From the IMG/VR virus record IMGVR_UViG_3300037258_000375, positions 1-64,000 of that record: a stretch of DNA of 64,000 nt; one strand, given 5' to 3'. The notes beneath the pieces were generated by a model that had not been told where the DNA came from, made no database searches, and saw only the letters and a program-made list of their open reading frames with translations. The stretch comes from a virus. A program made the translations under genes and the position numbers. Shown here one piece after another: positions 1-8,570 of the stretch. Each line of letters begins with the position of its first letter. Position 1 is the first letter of the stretch.

Positions 1-174
1 TCCCTGTCCGCCCAAGAGACCGGGAGTCAGGAAGCCTCCAGTCATGAGTTCGAAGCTCCAAGTTTGTTCATTCTGAATAGTGAGGAAGGCCTCGTTGATT
101 TTATTCTGGACAAGCCCGAGATTCGAGCCAGGGATCGCACCCAAAATTTCTTCATATAGGTTTTGGAATGGCAT
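1..174 (-). CDS. Partial phage virion (head-tail) protein, N-terminus
   Basis: A reading frame opens at an ATG at 174 and runs off the left edge after 58 codons without a stop. It begins MPFQNLYEEI and contains NEQTWSF. Short phage head-tail or tail proteins often start with this kind of helical segment followed by a W-S-F motif, and the gene lies downstream of the capsid cluster on the same strand. Role is inferred from position and this pattern only. A terminator after the preceding minus-strand gene implies it has its own promoter or relies on readthrough. Confidence 0.55.
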   Translation of the reverse strand, partial: MPFQNLYEEILGAIPGSNLGLVQNKINEAFLTIQNEQTWSFELMTGGFLTPGLLGGQG

Positions 175-253
175 ATTAGATCACCCCTAATAGGCTAAAA
201 TTGAGGAAATCTAAAGCGGCTATAGGCCGCATAATCTCTTTCTCGGAGAGATC

Positions 254-799
254 ATGAAGCACAACGTGCCAAGACACGCTGTTGTACAGCCGCTTGACCA
301 ATCTTACCGCATCATTCCACTCACACAGGGAAAGAACACTCTTATGAGTGCCTCTCGATACGAGTTTATCAATCAATGGAATTGGTTCGCTGAATTGGAT
401 AAGCGCAGCGGTGACTACTATGCATGTCGCCGCGATTATTCTGCTGGAAGCTGTAGACGTATAACGATGCATAGCATATTGCTTCAAGGCGATTTTGAAA
501 ACGTGGATCATTGGAATGGCGATACCCTCGATAATCGAGATGAGAATCTGCGCCCATCCAGCGTCAAAGAAAACTCCAGAAATAGAAAAAGGCCAAAAGA
601 TAATACTTCGGGATTTAAAGGCGTATGGTGGAGAAAAGAAAAACAAAAATGGGTTGCAACGATCAGAGTAGATGGTCGGCATATCTATATCGGATCGCAC
701 GTCATCCCTACCGAGGCAGCGCGACTCTACGACCGTGCCGCAATTAAATACTTCGGCGAGTTTGCTCGTCTCAACTTCCCACGTTCCGACTACAAATAA
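254..799 (+). CDS. HNH homing endonuclease with AP2 DNA-binding domain
   Basis: 181 aa. The HNH part is near residues 73-98 (H73, D85-H86, N94, N98). An AP2-like DNA-binding fold follows at about 118-176, starting GFKGVWW and including the alternating beta strands typical of phage HNH-AP2 genes. GGAGAG four bases before the ATG supports the start. It is read against the surrounding minus-strand virion genes, as expected for a free-standing homing gene that inserted between them. Its closest relative in this window is the gene at 45152. It likely cuts an intron- or gene-less allele to promote its own spread. Confidence 0.85.
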   Translation: MKHNVPRHAVVQPLDQSYRIIPLTQGKNTLMSASRYEFINQWNWFAELDKRSGDYYACRRDYSAGSCRRITMHSILLQGDFENVDHWNGDTLDNRDENLRPSSVKENSRNRKRPKDNTSGFKGVWWRKEKQKWVATIRVDGRHIYIGSHVIPTEAARLYDRAAIKYFGEFARLNFPRSDYK

Positions 800-817
800 C
801 ATCCTCGCTCCAAACCA

Positions 818-857
818 AAAACGCCTCTCTCGGAGTTCCCCCCGAAAAGAGGCGTTT
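818..857 (-). terminator. Rho-independent terminator of the capsid operon
   Basis: A perfect 10-bp stem (AAACGCCTCT / AGAGGCGTTT) encloses a 20-nt loop. Read on the minus strand it is followed by TTTTTGG, so it should stop transcription coming from the virion genes at 893-5933. On the plus strand it could also end the HNH-AP2 transcript, although the T tract there is shorter. Confidence 0.75.
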
Positions 858-892
858 GTGTGTCTCCGGGAGAAGACATCATAGGGAGGCGA

Positions 893-1240
893 TCAAAACT
901 GTCCGCCGATGCCCCCGATTTGGAAAATCTTTCCGCTTACACCCGCGCCACCAGCATACGGAAGTCCAGTTGACGCCACTATGTAAAATAGCGCCCATGA
1001 CTGCCGAACCCCGCTTGCCGCTGGTTTCGCAATCGCAATGTAGACACCAGACGTGTCCATGACGCCCCCGAATAAGACGTCGATGTAAAACGGATTCACA
1101 CTCAACGTAACCGGGTCGCCGGTCGTGGCGTTGTAGCTCGCTGGTCCCGTTCCGGTGCCCACAAAGATCGAGCGCTTGCCGACAAAATCCGGATACAGCC
1201 CAGCGATGCTACCCGGCGTATTCAACATCGTGAGTTGCAT
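893..1240 (-). CDS. Small virion protein, unknown
   Basis: 115 aa, rich in G, A, T and V with no charged clusters, as in beta-rich capsid decoration or neck proteins. It starts MQLTMLNTPG and ends in a glycine-rich GGIGGQF tail. It is the last gene of the head operon before the terminator at 818-857, nine bases after the gene at 1249. No named domain is recognised, and the virion role is inferred from neighbours and composition. Confidence 0.7.
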   Translation of the reverse strand: MQLTMLNTPGSIAGLYPDFVGKRSIFVGTGTGPASYNATTGDPVTLSVNPFYIDVLFGGVMDTSGVYIAIAKPAASGVRQSWALFYIVASTGLPYAGGAGVSGKIFQIGGIGGQF

Positions 1241-1248
1241 GAATCCTC

Positions 1249-1614
1249 CTACTGAAGTTGTTCGATGGTGACGTACAGATCGTAATGATCAAACGTTCCA
1301 CCAACGGATGCATTGATCGTCACCAGAGCATCTGTAACTCCCGCAAACGTTATAGCGGCTGGCGCGCTTGCTAAGGGCGGAGAACCCTCCGGATTATAGA
1401 GGGCTTCATAGCTATCAAATCCAACGGTTCCCACTCCAGCTTGAAGATATCCGCTAACACTGGCGCTGGAGGAAGTGGAAATATAAGCAATTGCAGTAGC
1501 ACGATACATCCCTGGCTGAGACGGTGTGAATATCGAAGTCTCAGATAAGTCCGCTGTCTGACCCAGCCACGAATTCTGATACACGATATTCGGTACATTC
1601 AGGCAGACATTCAT
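1249..1614 (-). CDS. Virion-associated beta-sandwich-like protein
   Basis: 121 aa made of alternating hydrophobic and small polar residues with little charge, suggesting a compact beta-sandwich such as a head fibre or decoration protein. The C-terminus (FDHYDLYVTIEQLQ) resembles the closing strands of C1q/TNF-like sandwich folds, but this is a shape impression, not a confirmed family. It lies between two other virion-type genes on the same strand. Confidence 0.65.
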   Translation of the reverse strand: MNVCLNVPNIVYQNSWLGQTADLSETSIFTPSQPGMYRATAIAYISTSSSASVSGYLQAGVGTVGFDSYEALYNPEGSPPLASAPAAITFAGVTDALVTINASVGGTFDHYDLYVTIEQLQ

Positions 1615-1667
1615 GATTCCCTACCAGACTGATAACAGGGCGAGCATTTCTGCCCGCCCCGATTGAG

Positions 1668-2531
1668 TTAGTCCTGGACCACTGGAGTTTCGAGGAGAAT
1701 CTTGAACGGAGTGTTTATCAATGGCGATCCGCTCAGGGTATCAAGTACGACGCCGAGATTGTAGACGCTGTACGTGGTTGTCGAAGCTACCATAAGTCCG
1801 GCTGGGCTGCTGCTTTGAGCTACGGCATTTTGTCCGGGAGTTTGAGCGGCGGTCGCGGCGGTCAGAACTGTCGCGACACCGAGTTCCTGTACAAATCCGT
1901 AATTACCCGGCGTGATCGAATTGAGGAAGATCACGGGCCGAACAGGGCCGATACCAGGAGTGCTTGCTGGTCCCAGCGCCGCAATGTCCGCGCTCGTGAC
2001 GAGGTTCATCGTGATTCCCAACTCAGCCAAGACCGTTCCTGGCGTTCCACCCGTAACGAGAGTGAAGGTTGGCGGAGAGACATAGCCGAATCCAGCATTG
2101 ATGACCGAGACACTCGTAACGGCTCCGCTGGCTCCGACCGTAACCGAAATCGATGCGCCCGATCCGCCGCCGCTTCCGGCGTTTGCCTGGACCGTGTAAG
2201 AACCCGGTGTCTGTCCCGAACCGGCAGTGAGAACGACGACCGACTTCATGGTCTGGCCCGAACGAACGTAGCCCACGGTGCCGGTCTTGACATTCGCTGC
2301 GGTCGCGCCTGAATCAACTTGCACGAAACGATAGCGGCCTGCAAACAGGAGACCATTGGCCTGATACGAACCTGCTGCGGCTTCGTCATTCGTAGCGTCG
2401 AAGTAGTCGCCGAGATTCAAGCCGCCCGAAGCGTAGGGTTGGCCCGAGATCGGATCGAACATGTACGTCGGCGAGGTCGAATTCGCGTTGTTCCATCCGG
2501 TCCAAGTCGGTAGTATCTGCTGCTGTGGCAT
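1668..2531 (-). CDS. Head decoration/fibre-like structural protein
   Basis: 287 aa. A central segment (about residues 90-170) has glycine-rich GSGG runs and the pattern VTSVSVINAGFGYVSPPTFT, like repeat modules in phage head fibre and tail spike proteins. The N-terminus names no family. Its ATG overlaps the stop of the nuclease gene upstream (TAATG at 2529-2533), so the two are translationally coupled. Probably a capsid-surface protein downstream of the major capsid gene. Confidence 0.7.
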   Translation of the reverse strand: MPQQQILPTWTGWNNANSTSPTYMFDPISGQPYASGGLNLGDYFDATNDEAAAGSYQANGLLFAGRYRFVQVDSGATAANVKTGTVGYVRSGQTMKSVVVLTAGSGQTPGSYTVQANAGSGGGSGASISVTVGASGAVTSVSVINAGFGYVSPPTFTLVTGGTPGTVLAELGITMNLVTSADIAALGPASTPGIGPVRPVIFLNSITPGNYGFVQELGVATVLTAATAAQTPGQNAVAQSSSPAGLMVASTTTYSVYNLGVVLDTLSGSPLINTPFKILLETPVVQD

Positions 2532-3127
2532 TAGAGTTTCTCCTGTTCGCTGCGCCTGCGCGGATCAATTACTAGCGCGTTTGCCGGACTCGGAAGTTCG
2601 TAACCTTTTGTCAAAGATTCAATGGAACCTACATCCAATAAGTCCCACTTATCTTCGGTGTCTGCAAGGCGTTGTACCGTAATCTGGTCGTACAGACTGC
2701 GATTGCTTGATTTACTGACGTACCCTCGCTTTGAAAACCAGATCGTCGATTTTTTCACTGACGTCGGAACAATGAAGAATCTGTTCTCGTCAATTCCCCA
2801 AAGTACGAAGTAATCAGCAACCTCAGAATATGGACGAAGCCCCGTTTTCTTGTATCGCCGTTCCGTTGAAAACCATGCTCCTCGACGAAGATCAAATAAG
2901 TAGCCGGGATTATGGCTGATGCCATCCATTCCTCGATTGTTGAGGCGTAAACTCGCGCTCTTCACCTGTAAGCGCAGTCCGTTTAATAGAACAATGTCAA
3001 CCCCAAGATCAACAGCCGGGAACATAGGAATAATTTCCCTAAGAGCTAACTGCGAAGCGACCGCCCATTCCGCCGCCTTGCACCTCAGCAAGTATTCCTG
3101 ACCCCGAACTATTGGTTCTTTCTGCAT
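2531..3127 (-). CDS. PD-(D/E)XK nuclease, homing-type
   Basis: 198 aa. The core reads PAVDLGVDIVLLNGLRLQVKS at residues 37-57, matching the pattern acidic residue - strand - (Q/E)xK of PD-(D/E)XK nucleases, with D44 and QVK at 54-56 and E20 as a likely helical acid. The closest described group is the I-Ssp6803I-like intron endonucleases. It sits between the capsid gene and a virion gene, a common landing place for homing genes, and no intron boundaries are evident around it. Activity and target are inferred. Confidence 0.65.
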   Translation of the reverse strand: MQKEPIVRGQEYLLRCKAAEWAVASQLALREIIPMFPAVDLGVDIVLLNGLRLQVKSASLRLNNRGMDGISHNPGYLFDLRRGAWFSTERRYKKTGLRPYSEVADYFVLWGIDENRFFIVPTSVKKSTIWFSKRGYVSKSSNRSLYDQITVQRLADTEDKWDLLDVGSIESLTKGYELPSPANALVIDPRRRSEQEKL

Positions 3128-3160
3128 TCAAAAACCTCAAAATTACTTAAGCTTCTCTTA

Positions 3161-4423
3161 TTAGGAAGTGAAGCCAAAGGCATACGCAGAATGTCTTGGC
3201 TGGGTGTTGTAGAGGTTCGTTCCCAGCCGCATAAAGATCGCGTCGATGCTGACGTTGTTCGGCATCGGTGCCCGACGAACGCCGAAGTTCCAGCCCTTCT
3301 TGTTGGTCGTACGGAGGAAGAAGCTCTCCGGCTCCAGGAAGTAAAGCACCTCGGACGGCTGGATCGAGGAGTTCGACGGAAGACCGGAACCGGTCGGCGA
3401 GAAGTTGACTGCTGCGCCGGTCGTCGGATTCGTGAATTGAGGCGTGATGAACGAGGGAGTCGTGGTGTTTGATCCAACACCGTCCACGAGCGTGGTGTTC
3501 GATGCTGGTCCGCCGTTCGCGCCAAGCGGAATGTAGTTCTGCGCCTGGGCCGATGGTGCGAGCGGATCGGTGTAGATGTCCACACCATTGAAGCTGAATG
3601 CATCCCAGCGGAGATCGTGCTTCGTGAGGTTCACGTCGCGGCGCTGTTGATCGAGCGCTACGCAGATTGCCTTGAAGCCAAAGACGTTGGTGATGCCGAG
3701 TGTAGGCTGACCGCCCGTGATCCTGCACTGATCCCAAAGCTGGTGCAACTGCGGCATACCGATCTGACCAGGGCTGCTCACACCGCCGCCTGTGAATACG
3801 GTAGGCTGGGTGCCCAGGTACAACGGCGTCGAGTTCAAAGCGATGCCGATGTTTCCGTTGCGCTGCTGTGCGCCGTAGTTCGTATAGCGATTGCCATACA
3901 CCGAGGGATCGATGCCGTTATTGAGGGCCTCATCCATGCCATTGCTGGCCTTGATGCGGTTATCTTGAACGGTGGAAGACGAACTTTGTCCGTGACGGAA
4001 CGCATCCATCTCCAGCATCGTGTTGATCTGCATGACGAGGTTTTCCATCCACAACTGGTACTCGTCCACGATGCGGGGGGGACCGGAGTTGATGACGCCG
4101 CCCGTCCCCGATCCGTCGTCAAGCTCCCAATCGTCCATCGGGAACCAGGACGCGTATGCCTTCGGCTGGAACTTCACGCCCGTGTTGATCTGCTGGCGAG
4201 TGACGGTTACGGTCTGGCCCGGATTTACAGCCGCACCTTGCGCACGACCGTAAAGGATACCTTCCTGCATTGCCGAGCCGCCGAGGAATGGGTCAGCTAC
4301 ACCAACACGACGCAACTTCTCTAAGAAGGGATAGCCCACGAAGAAGTTGTTGAATACGACGTCGATCCTCACAGCCTGTAGGTTTGAGGCGTCGATTTCG
4401 TTAAGAAGTGGATCGTTTGGCAT
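3161..4423 (-). CDS. Major capsid protein
   Basis: 420 aa. Size, position after a scaffold-like gene, and composition fit an HK97-fold major capsid protein. Features include an N-terminal segment leading to VFNNFFVGYPFLEKL, a long central helix with IVDEYQLWMENLVMQIN (the spine-helix style region), and a C-terminal FLRTTNKKGW followed by a beta-rich P-domain tail. No N-terminal protease is fused. Alternative: another abundant head protein, but no better capsid candidate exists in the window. Confidence 0.85.
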   Translation of the reverse strand: MPNDPLLNEIDASNLQAVRIDVVFNNFFVGYPFLEKLRRVGVADPFLGGSAMQEGILYGRAQGAAVNPGQTVTVTRQQINTGVKFQPKAYASWFPMDDWELDDGSGTGGVINSGPPRIVDEYQLWMENLVMQINTMLEMDAFRHGQSSSSTVQDNRIKASNGMDEALNNGIDPSVYGNRYTNYGAQQRNGNIGIALNSTPLYLGTQPTVFTGGGVSSPGQIGMPQLHQLWDQCRITGGQPTLGITNVFGFKAICVALDQQRRDVNLTKHDLRWDAFSFNGVDIYTDPLAPSAQAQNYIPLGANGGPASNTTLVDGVGSNTTTPSFITPQFTNPTTGAAVNFSPTGSGLPSNSSIQPSEVLYFLEPESFFLRTTNKKGWNFGVRRAPMPNNVSIDAIFMRLGTNLYNTQPRHSAYAFGFTS

Positions 4424-4457
4424 TTGCGTCTCCTATTACTTTTGCTGCGCGCAGGCA

Positions 4458-5468
4458 TTAAGCTGCCGGTTGTTCCTGCGTCGCAATACGCTCGGTGATC
4501 TGCTTGCGCGTAATCTGGTGCCGCTCGTGATTGCTGAGCTTCAAAGGATCGGGGCGATTGCCCTGCTGGACGGCGCGGTTCACTTCGCGCATCTCGGACG
4601 GAACCGTAGTGCGGACGTCCGGATTGTTGCCCGTGCGCTCCGCCCATTCCGTGCGAGCCTTCTCCAAATCGGTCTTGGCTTTGTCTTCCGACGCCTTAAG
4701 CTTTTCCCCCCACGTTTTGTCGCTATCGGCGCGTACAGCGGCGTCATGGTCTTCCTGTGCTTTGCGCTGAATCTCGTCACGCTTCCCGGCGAAGTTGTAC
4801 TTCTTGGAAACATAGTCACGATACGGAAGCTTCATGCCCTCTGCTTCGCGAGCAAGCTGCATCGGGTCATCCGGAAGGAATCCGCCGTGAAGCCTCTGAT
4901 ACTCGCCCATCGCCCAGGTCGTATCGGAAAGCGCTGAGCGCACGTCATCGATCAAGGTCGGACTTCCTGGCGTGCTTCCAGGAACATTGGCGACGTAGCG
5001 GCCATTGCTGTCACGCACTCCTGGAGGTGGCGGGGTGGATGCCACTGGCGGGGCTGGAGCGAAAGTGAAAGCAGGAGCATCGGCGGCGATAAACCCATTC
5101 GCCTTCGCGCCTTCGGCCTGCTTCTTATAGAACTCCGCTTCCGCCACTGCCCTGATCTTCTCGGATTCGATCTTCTTCCGCGTGTCGTCCCATCCGGTCA
5201 ACGCGGGAACGATGGACCCTTCATAAAATTCGCGGTTTGATCTCTCGACCAACTCTGCCTTTTCAGCACGCTCCACGGCGATCTTCTGCGCATCGGCGGC
5301 TGCTTTCTTCAACTCTTCAGACTTCGCCGTAGCATCGATGGCTACCTTCCGCTCTTGCTCGGCGGCGCTCATCACGCCGGTAAACGCGGTCGTCACTCTC
5401 GGATCGACCTTGGCGATCTCTTCGTCGGTAAAACCGGTTTGCTTCAAAATCTCAGCTATGCTCGGCAT
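4458..5468 (-). CDS. Capsid assembly scaffold-like protein
   Basis: 336 aa, strongly charged and helical (about residues 35-125 and 215-320 rich in A, E, K, R), with a proline-rich hinge (APAPPVASTPPPPG) near the middle. This helix-hinge-helix form directly upstream of the capsid gene is typical of phage scaffolding proteins, which fill the procapsid and are removed before packaging. No protease motif was seen. Starts MPSIAEILKQ. Confidence 0.7.
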   Translation of the reverse strand: MPSIAEILKQTGFTDEEIAKVDPRVTTAFTGVMSAAEQERKVAIDATAKSEELKKAAADAQKIAVERAEKAELVERSNREFYEGSIVPALTGWDDTRKKIESEKIRAVAEAEFYKKQAEGAKANGFIAADAPAFTFAPAPPVASTPPPPGVRDSNGRYVANVPGSTPGSPTLIDDVRSALSDTTWAMGEYQRLHGGFLPDDPMQLAREAEGMKLPYRDYVSKKYNFAGKRDEIQRKAQEDHDAAVRADSDKTWGEKLKASEDKAKTDLEKARTEWAERTGNNPDVRTTVPSEMREVNRAVQQGNRPDPLKLSNHERHQITRKQITERIATQEQPAA

Positions 5469-5495
5469 CTTCGTAATCTCCCGGATTCAAAGTTA

Positions 5496-5780
5496 TTAAG
5501 TTGGCTGTTGGTTGACGGGTGTGGGTTGTTGCGGAACCACAAGAGACTGCTGCATCTCATGAACCCCATCGGCAACTTTTTTTGCTCCAGAAGCAAGGCG
5601 CGGATCAGACGCAGCCATATCCTGCGCGGCTTTGTACCACTGCGCGAGGAGCATCTGTAGCTGATTCGCTGGAGCTTGAGTAGCCGACTGAGGAGCAGTC
5701 GTCGCTTGTCCATCAGGTGGAGTGCCGCCTGGGGCGGCACTCTGGCCTGGATCGGAACCGGGCATAGGGTTCGTAGCCAA
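5496..5780 (-). CDS. Small proline/glutamine-rich head-module protein
   Basis: 94 aa. The N-terminal half is low-complexity (P, G, A, Q, T), and a single predicted helix (LLAQWYKAAQDMAAS) follows, with a PQQPTPVNQQ tail. It lies 27 bases upstream of the scaffold gene, in the same operon. No family is recognised. A minor head or scaffold-associated protein is the most likely role. Confidence 0.6.
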   Translation of the reverse strand: MATNPMPGSDPGQSAAPGGTPPDGQATTAPQSATQAPANQLQMLLAQWYKAAQDMAASDPRLASGAKKVADGVHEMQQSLVVPQQPTPVNQQPT

Positions 5781-5813
5781 TGGGATTCTCCGTGAGTCGT
5801 CCGTTGGCTAGGC

Positions 5814-5933
5814 TTACGCCTTGGTGATGGTCTTCTTGCTGTGGTGCTTGCCGCCGTGGCGCTTCTTGTGGCCACCCTTGTGGTGGCTGGCCTTCATCAG
5901 GTGGGCTGCAACCTTCTTCGCGCGATGCTTCAT
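5814..5933 (-). CDS. 39-aa histidine/lysine-rich basic peptide
   Basis: A short frame of 39 codons starts at an ATG at 5933, preceded by GGAGAAACGATC. About half the residues are K, R or H (for example HHKGGHKKRH), with only one buried-type stretch, so it should be disordered and bind nucleic acid. It is the first gene after the promoter at 6052-6080. Similar tiny basic phage proteins are found inside heads or next to DNA, but the function here is not known. Confidence 0.6.
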   Translation of the reverse strand: MKHRAKKVAAHLMKASHHKGGHKKRHGGKHHSKKTITKA

Positions 5934-6051
5934 GATCGTTTCTCCTTGGTTGATTTTCCGTACAAAGAAAAACGGCAACATCCAGGCCGTCTTTCTCGGC
6001 TGGAGTCGCCGCTTTATCCCAAGGAGGGGAGCACGTATCTCGCTCTAATGA

Positions 6052-6080
6052 ACTTAGTGCCGATGTTTTCTTTTTGTCAA
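6052..6080 (-). promoter_or_regulatory. Promoter for the head gene operon
   Basis: On the minus strand TTGACA (6080-6075) is followed after 17 bases by CTAAGT (6057-6052). An A/T-rich stretch with many A runs lies upstream and could act as an UP element. It would start a transcript about 120 bases before the basic peptide gene and drive scaffold, capsid and decoration genes to the terminator at 818. Confidence 0.55.
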
Positions 6081-6120
6081 GCAATTTTTGCGAAAAACTT
6101 AAAATGCGCTACGCGTAGAG

Positions 6121-6360
6121 CTAGATCATCATCGTGTCGATACCGAGAATCTCGCGAATTTTCTTGTCGAGATCAGACGGAATTTTCGATCTTTGCTTGA
6201 CGCTAATGCCAAGAACACCACCATTGTTGTACATCCCGATTACTTCGCCAGTGCTCCTGGAAGCGCGAAGCACTTCCTGCACTTCCTTCAAATCCACAGG
6301 CGGTTCGAAAGTCACTTCGGTGACGTAGTAATTCGTCTGAGTCTTGATCCTGAGTCCCAC
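6121..6360 (-). CDS. Hypothetical protein between portal and head genes
   Basis: 79 aa from a GTG at 6360 preceded by AGGAGG; a GTG six codons earlier has no comparable site. The sequence has a beta-alpha-beta look (YYVTEVTFEPP, then an acidic helix DLKEVQEVLRAS, then VIGMYNNGGVLGISVK). No family is recognised. It closes the portal-terminase transcription unit before the promoter at 6052. Confidence 0.6.
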   Translation of the reverse strand: MGLRIKTQTNYYVTEVTFEPPVDLKEVQEVLRASRSTGEVIGMYNNGGVLGISVKQRSKIPSDLDKKIREILGIDTMMI

Positions 6361-6400
6361 ATCTCCTCCTAAACACACACGCCGGTCCCCGATCCAGGTG

Positions 6401-8500
6401 TTATCCGCTTTCGCTCACTACCGTGCGCGGTTCCCCACCCGCCGCGCCCTTCTGCTTGATGCGAGGCCCGCTCTGGCCAGTCGGCTTGCGTCCGGTTTGC
6501 CCGCCTCCGCCGCCCTTGCCGCCTTTGCCTCCACCGCCTTGACTATCATCTTGCGGAGGCTGAATGCCAAGCTGCTTCATAAACTGCTGAGCGAGAACAG
6601 CCGCTATGATCTTCAGCTTTTGCATTTCAACTTCTTCGTTGAACCACTTTTCTTTCTCTGTGTTACCCGGTGTCTCGCCCCAATTCTGAATATCCAAGTC
6701 CTTCATGACCGTGGACCAGGAGATAGGAGCGCCGCCACGTTTCAATTGCAGCATCATGAGTTGACGCTGAATCTGCGTGATCTTTAAGAGAGTATTCGGG
6801 ACGGAAGTAAGGCGTATGTTCCGCGCGAACCAGCGAGCGCGCTCAAGACGTGGATACATCGAGGATATAGTCGGGAATCCGGTACCAATCATTTCTTCCG
6901 GAAGATGACTCGGTACAAGATCGTCTGGATTGAAGTCGAACACTTCCGGCGCGACGGTCGGTCCGATGTACTCCATGATTCTTCGCACATTGAACCACTG
7001 GAGGATGAGGAACTTCATGCGGTTGCCGACAGCCTTGTTTGCTTTTTCGATTCTCGCCGCAATCCCTTTCGCGATAGGCCCGATAGACTCGATCATCTTG
7101 TCTGCCGTCTCGCTTGTGATATTCATCTTCATGTTTTGCAAGTTACCCAGGTCGAGTAAGCCAAGCTGGGTCTGCTCTGCATTGCGGATGTATTCGAGAA
7201 ACTTGAAGTGAAGTTCGGTCGGACGCACTTCTTCCGGCAAGACAGATTGCAATGTCTCTTTCGGTTTTCCATCGAGACCGATGCGCACATCTTCTTCAAA
7301 TATGTCGAAGTGCTCTACCTTCGGACCGCCAGTCTCGGTCATGTTGTAACCAAGCGGCGGATTGAGAGTGACAGTGATTACTTGATCGAGCTTGCGTTCG
7401 ATTTTGCGCTTCGTCTGCTCAATCGAGCCCACGTCATCGACTAGCGATCTGCCGAGCGGCTCCCACGCCCAATCATCCACGGTGTACTGAATGATCGGCA
7501 TCTTTGAATCCCAATCGAATGCGGGACCATCATACATCGGCTGTTCGATACCACTCGATGTGATGAGGAGCCGCAAGTTCGGATACACGCGACAATCCTC
7601 GCGCGTTGCTTGACGGAAGAACGGAAGACCGCCCTTCATCCCCGCAAAGATCATCTGGCCGACCGAAGGCACTTTGTAAAACCACGAGGTCTCCGGGTCA
7701 CCCATCGGAAGTTCTTTCCCGGTGATGTTGATCCGCATATCGCGAACGAACGTGTACCGAATCTCGCAGTAGAGATTCCCGAACGAGCGCCCCTGTTCGC
7801 CGTAACGGTACATCTCGGCGTAGTCCTGCCGCCGCGCCTGCATCCGGTTCTTGTAGCTCCACCGGCCAACAGTCTGGAGTCGCTGCTGGAAGAGAGGAAA
7901 TCTACCATGCGCCTCGGCAATCGGCAGATAGTCAAAGACCGAGACCGCGTATGCATCCTGCACGTCGTTGCTGCGCGGAATCTGGACTGGCACCACATCG
8001 AGCAGCCCGAGAGGCTCAAAGACGAGCTTGCGCTCGCCGTATCCGTACTCGTCTGCCTTGACCTTCGGCCAGAGATAGCCGATCCCCATGACCGCCGCGT
8101 ATTGCAGCACCTTCAGAATCTGGAATGGGAAATCTGATTCGAGGTATACAGCTTTCGAGACCTTTGTGAGCATCTCCGCAATGGACTTGTAGGCTGGATG
8201 ATCGGAGCCATAGCCAGCGATCTCGCGGACCTCCGCAAGGGTCTCGCAAAATTTGCGGATGTCATACTTCAGTTCGTTCGTGAGCAGTGTGGACTTGGTC
8301 TTGTCAGCGCGAAGAATCCCGTCGAAGATTCTCAGGTTCTGACTGAGATTTTTATAGCATGTCTGGTTTTCGAGGAAGCCTTCGCCTTCCTGAATCATGT
8401 CCTCAACCCAAGAAACTCTGGATTCAGGCGATGACTCAAAGGGAGGACACTGCCAAGAAATCCTCTCTACCTTTGATCTGGCTTCCAGTTGAACTGGCAC
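6401..8500 (-). CDS. Portal protein
   Basis: 699 aa, starting at a GTG. Length, position between terminase and capsid genes, and the segment WEPLGRSLVDDVGSIEQ followed by KRKIERKLDQ (helix after a glycine-rich strand) agree with phage portal proteins, which form the dodecameric ring at the capsid vertex. The C-terminus is a glycine-rich tail (GGGGKGGKGGGGG) of low complexity that is unusual and probably disordered. The weak start signal leaves the first residues uncertain. Confidence 0.8.
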   Translation of the reverse strand: MPVQLEARSKVERISWQCPPFESSPESRVSWVEDMIQEGEGFLENQTCYKNLSQNLRIFDGILRADKTKSTLLTNELKYDIRKFCETLAEVREIAGYGSDHPAYKSIAEMLTKVSKAVYLESDFPFQILKVLQYAAVMGIGYLWPKVKADEYGYGERKLVFEPLGLLDVVPVQIPRSNDVQDAYAVSVFDYLPIAEAHGRFPLFQQRLQTVGRWSYKNRMQARRQDYAEMYRYGEQGRSFGNLYCEIRYTFVRDMRINITGKELPMGDPETSWFYKVPSVGQMIFAGMKGGLPFFRQATREDCRVYPNLRLLITSSGIEQPMYDGPAFDWDSKMPIIQYTVDDWAWEPLGRSLVDDVGSIEQTKRKIERKLDQVITVTLNPPLGYNMTETGGPKVEHFDIFEEDVRIGLDGKPKETLQSVLPEEVRPTELHFKFLEYIRNAEQTQLGLLDLGNLQNMKMNITSETADKMIESIGPIAKGIAARIEKANKAVGNRMKFLILQWFNVRRIMEYIGPTVAPEVFDFNPDDLVPSHLPEEMIGTGFPTISSMYPRLERARWFARNIRLTSVPNTLLKITQIQRQLMMLQLKRGGAPISWSTVMKDLDIQNWGETPGNTEKEKWFNEEVEMQKLKIIAAVLAQQFMKQLGIQPPQDDSQGGGGKGGKGGGGGQTGRKPTGQSGPRIKQKGAAGGEPRTVVSESG

Positions 8501-8570
8501 ACTGCTTCCATTTCTCCCCCGGCTCCATCCGAATTCTGGACGGATCTTTCTCAGTCACTCTACAACAAAA

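Noticed and set aside
176-802. Long minus-strand ORF opposite the HNH-AP2 gene
   Set aside because: It mirrors the plus-strand gene and reads as random text; the plus frame has the known domain.
3147-3737. Other minus ORFs in the capsid region
   Set aside because: Arginine- and serine-rich shadows of the capsid gene in a second frame.
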